A stretch of DNA of 34,586 bases, from positions 1 through 34,586 of the forward strand of contig DATFPK010000081.1 in assembly GCA_035264885.1 (NCBI GenBank), in the 5' to 3' direction. Of the stretch, positions 32,863 to 34,586 are shown piece after piece. The position numbers and the translations under genes are program-made. This DNA comes from DATFPK01 sp035264885. Lineage in GTDB: Bacteria > Actinomycetota > Thermoleophilia > Solirubrobacterales > 70-9. Each line of letters starts with the position of its first letter. Position 1 is the stretch's first letter. The notes beneath the pieces are model-generated. The model was not told where the DNA came from. It worked only from the letters and a program-made list of their open reading frames with translations, and did not search any database.

Positions 32863-34343
32863 TCGAACAGCCTGATGTCGCTGATCGACGCCCCGAAGCC
32901 GTCGTCGGTCTCGGCCGGTGAGGTGCTCCAGATCAGGTAGTACCGGAACTCGTTGTTCGCGGTGTCGAGGGAGACGTCGGTGATCTTCTCGGTCGTCTTT
33001 CCGGTGACCAGCCGGGTCCAGTCGTCGAGCGAGTCGGAGGGTTCGCGGGCACCGTACACGTCGAACTCCCAGCCGGCGTCCGAAGTCCGCAGCTGCATGG
33101 CGGTGGCGACCACGGGCCGCCCGGCATCGACGTACAGCCCGACTCCCTCCTTGCCGTAGTCGAGCTGCTCGTAGTTCTCAGTGGTCCACGCCGTCCCGGT
33201 CGGGTTCCCGTCGACCGCCAGACCGACCTCGTCCGGGTGCTCCTCGGCGTCGCCGACAGGATCGAAATCGTTGGCGGCCTGAAGAGCGATCCGGTTCTCG
33301 TTACCGGATCCATTTGCCCCGCCGCCACCGCCGACATCCCCGCCGGAGATCAGAATCACGGCCGCGACGGCCGCGGCGGCGACCCCGAGCAGAAGAAGCG
33401 CCGCGGCGATCGTGAAGCGCCGCCCCCGCGCCAGCTTGCGCTTCGGCAGGGGCACCGTTTCGAGCACGCTCGTCGCCTCCCCCGTGGCGTGTCCAGCCCG
33501 GGAGGCCTCGACCTCGAGCGCCGTCTGGAGGTCGTCGATCATCGCCTCGACGTCCTGGTAGCGCTGCTCGGGGTCCTTCGCCGTCGCCCGCTCAACGACG
33601 GTCGCGACCGCGGCGGAGACCTCCGGCCGTCGGCGCTGGACGTCCGGGAGGTCTTCATTGACGTGCTTCATCGCGACGCCGACCTGGCTGTCGGCGTGGA
33701 AGGGGACGTCCCCAGTCAGCATCTCGTAGAGCACGACCCCGAGCGAGTAGACGTCGGAGCGGGGGTCGACGACGCGCCCCATCGCCTGCTCGGGAGCAAC
33801 GTAGTCGGTGGTGCCGAGGACGCGGCCGGTCGCGGTCACGCCGTCCTGCTCGAGCTGGCGGGCGATCCCGAAGTCGGTCACCTTCGCGCGACCCTCGGGA
33901 TCGATCAGGACGTTCTGCGGCTTGATGTCGCGGTGGACCATGTTGCGCTCGTGCGCGGTGCACACACCGCGGGCGATCTCGATCGCGTAGGCGATCGCAT
34001 CCTGGACGTCGAGTGCGCCGAGCCGGCCGATCCGCTGCTTCAGCGTCTCCCCCTCGATGTACTCGAAGACGATGTACGGGTGGCCGCCGTCCTCGCCGGC
34101 GTCGATCACGGCGACGACGTTGGGGTGGGAGAGCTTCGCCACCGCCCGGGCCTCCTGGCGGAATCGCTGAAGCTGGTCGGCCTGCTCGGACATCTCGCGG
34201 TGCATGACCTTGACCGCGACCGGGCGGTCGAGCGTCTCGTCGCGGGCGAGGTAGACCGTCGACATGCCGCCGCTGCCGAGCTTGGCCTCCAGCCGGTAGC
34301 GGTCCGAAAGGACGGTCCCGATCATCTGCGCGGAGACGCTCAT
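32859..34343 (-). CDS. Ser/Thr protein kinase with extracytoplasmic discoidin-like domain
   Basis: The 494-residue protein has an N-terminal kinase domain (about 15-275): LGSGGMSTVYLAR, VAVKVMH, HRDIKPQN, DFGIARQL, GTTDYVAPEQA. A basic juxtamembrane segment and one membrane helix (about 312-335) lead to a Gly-rich linker and a C-terminal domain (about 350-494) with LDYGKEGVGLYVDAG, TAMQLRTSDAGWEFDVYGA and a final EFRYYLIWSTSP. That domain resembles the discoidin/F5-8C-like outer domain of actinobacterial MviN proteins rather than PASTA repeats, so it may bind carbohydrate. Start codons of this gene and the divergent DsbA-family gene are only 18 bp apart. ATG 34325 is an alternative start. Confidence 0.9.
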   Translation of the reverse strand: MSVSAQMIGTVLSDRYRLEAKLGSGGMSTVYLARDETLDRPVAVKVMHREMSEQADQLQRFRQEARAVAKLSHPNVVAVIDAGEDGGHPYIVFEYIEGETLKQRIGRLGALDVQDAIAYAIEIARGVCTAHERNMVHRDIKPQNVLIDPEGRAKVTDFGIARQLEQDGVTATGRVLGTTDYVAPEQAMGRVVDPRSDVYSLGVVLYEMLTGDVPFHADSQVGVAMKHVNEDLPDVQRRRPEVSAAVATVVERATAKDPEQRYQDVEAMIDDLQTALEVEASRAGHATGEATSVLETVPLPKRKLARGRRFTIAAALLLLGVAAAAVAAVILISGGDVGGGGGANGSGNENRIALQAANDFDPVGDAEEHPDEVGLAVDGNPTGTAWTTENYEQLDYGKEGVGLYVDAGRPVVATAMQLRTSDAGWEFDVYGAREPSDSLDDWTRLVTGKTTEKITDVSLDTANNEFRYYLIWSTSPAETDDGFGASISDIRLFD

Positions 34344-34361
34344 CGTGGGGCGAGGGAGGAC

Positions 34362-34586
34362 ATGAAGGTCACGGATATTGTCGGCAAGATGCCCGTAGAG
34401 GTTCTCTACTACACCGATCCCGCCTGCCCCTGGTCATGGGCCTGCGAGCCCAAGCTTCGCAGGCTGATCTGGGAGTTCGGCGACGACCTGCGATTCCGCT
34501 GGGTCATGGGCGGCCTGGCGCGACAGTTCGACGCGGAGTGGGCGCGCGAGGAGGGCCTGCGCGTGCCCGAGGCGGGCCCCGGCATG
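34362..34586 (+). CDS. DsbA-family (thioredoxin-fold) protein, 3' end outside window
   Basis: The first 75 codons are visible. The start reads MKVTDIVGKMPVEVLYYTDPACPWSWACEPKLRRL, with the DPxCPWSW motif of the DsbA/FrnE/YjbH group. The first cysteine sits where the DsbA active site would be, but the second position of CxxC is Ser. A further Cys occurs three residues after that Ser. Such proteins include dithiol oxidoreductases and the Spx adaptor YjbH. No signal peptide is present, so it acts in the cytoplasm. GGGAGGA provides a strong ribosome-binding site. Confidence 0.8.
   Translation, partial: MKVTDIVGKMPVEVLYYTDPACPWSWACEPKLRRLIWEFGDDLRFRWVMGGLARQFDAEWAREEGLRVPEAGPGM

Overview
The window is a high-GC bacterial chromosome segment around the replication origin. 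Gene content points to the Actinomycetota, and I infer a deep lineage such as Thermoleophilia/Solirubrobacterales. The evidence is the classical origin order (parB-parA-rsmG-jag-yidC-yidD-rnpA-rpmH diverging from dnaA-dnaN-recF-DUF721-gyrB-gyrA), followed by the actinobacterial Ser/Thr kinase and cell-shape cluster (kinase, fhaA, fhaB, pstP, rodA, pbpA, pknB). Unlike well-known actinobacteria, GyrB carries a long insert of the kind seen in Gram-negative bacteria. No CRISPR array, IS element or prophage was seen.

Layout. 1-1581 (-) is the body of a secreted delta-60 repeat protein that runs off the left edge and has an apparent frameshift near position 80. 1629-3943 (+) is an aminotransferase plus a first D-Ala-D-Ala ligase, with overlapping stop and start. 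4014-5473 (-) holds a bifunctional-nuclease family protein, a small membrane protein, a VanZ-like protein and tRNA-Ile(GAU). 5554-10013 (-) is the leftward origin arm: chromosome partitioning, 16S rRNA methylation, membrane insertion, RNase P protein and L34. A near-perfect parS lies across the rnpA stop and yidD start. 10206-19446 (+) is the rightward replication arm. The dnaA-dnaN spacer is the best oriC candidate, although its DnaA boxes are degenerate.

19447-19720 is the most unusual stretch. It has a 16-nt extended Shine-Dalgarno sequence folded against a copy of part of the 16S rRNA 3' end, a 14-codon reading frame, three further hairpins and a strong UUCG terminator. It does not match any RNA family I recognise. 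19782-22867 (-) carries an HNH nuclease, prephenate dehydratase, a DUF4446 protein and a membrane protein with a CARDB-like domain. 22989-32851 (+) is the growth and division signalling cluster, tightly overlapped and ending in a second D-Ala-D-Ala ligase. Its fhaA appears to start with ATC. 32859-34343 (-) is a third kinase with a discoidin-like outer domain, and the right edge cuts a DsbA-family gene.

How the genes work together. DnaA, DnaN, RecF and gyrase initiate and support replication while ParA, ParB and parS segregate the new origins. RnpA, L34, YidC, YidD, Jag and RsmG serve RNA and protein biogenesis. In the right-hand cluster, PASTA kinase PknB, phosphatase PstP and the FHA readers FhaA/FhaB are positioned to control RodA-PbpA peptidoglycan synthesis, with Ddl supplying its D-Ala-D-Ala precursor. 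All functional statements rest on motifs read by eye. No database search or folding calculation was run.
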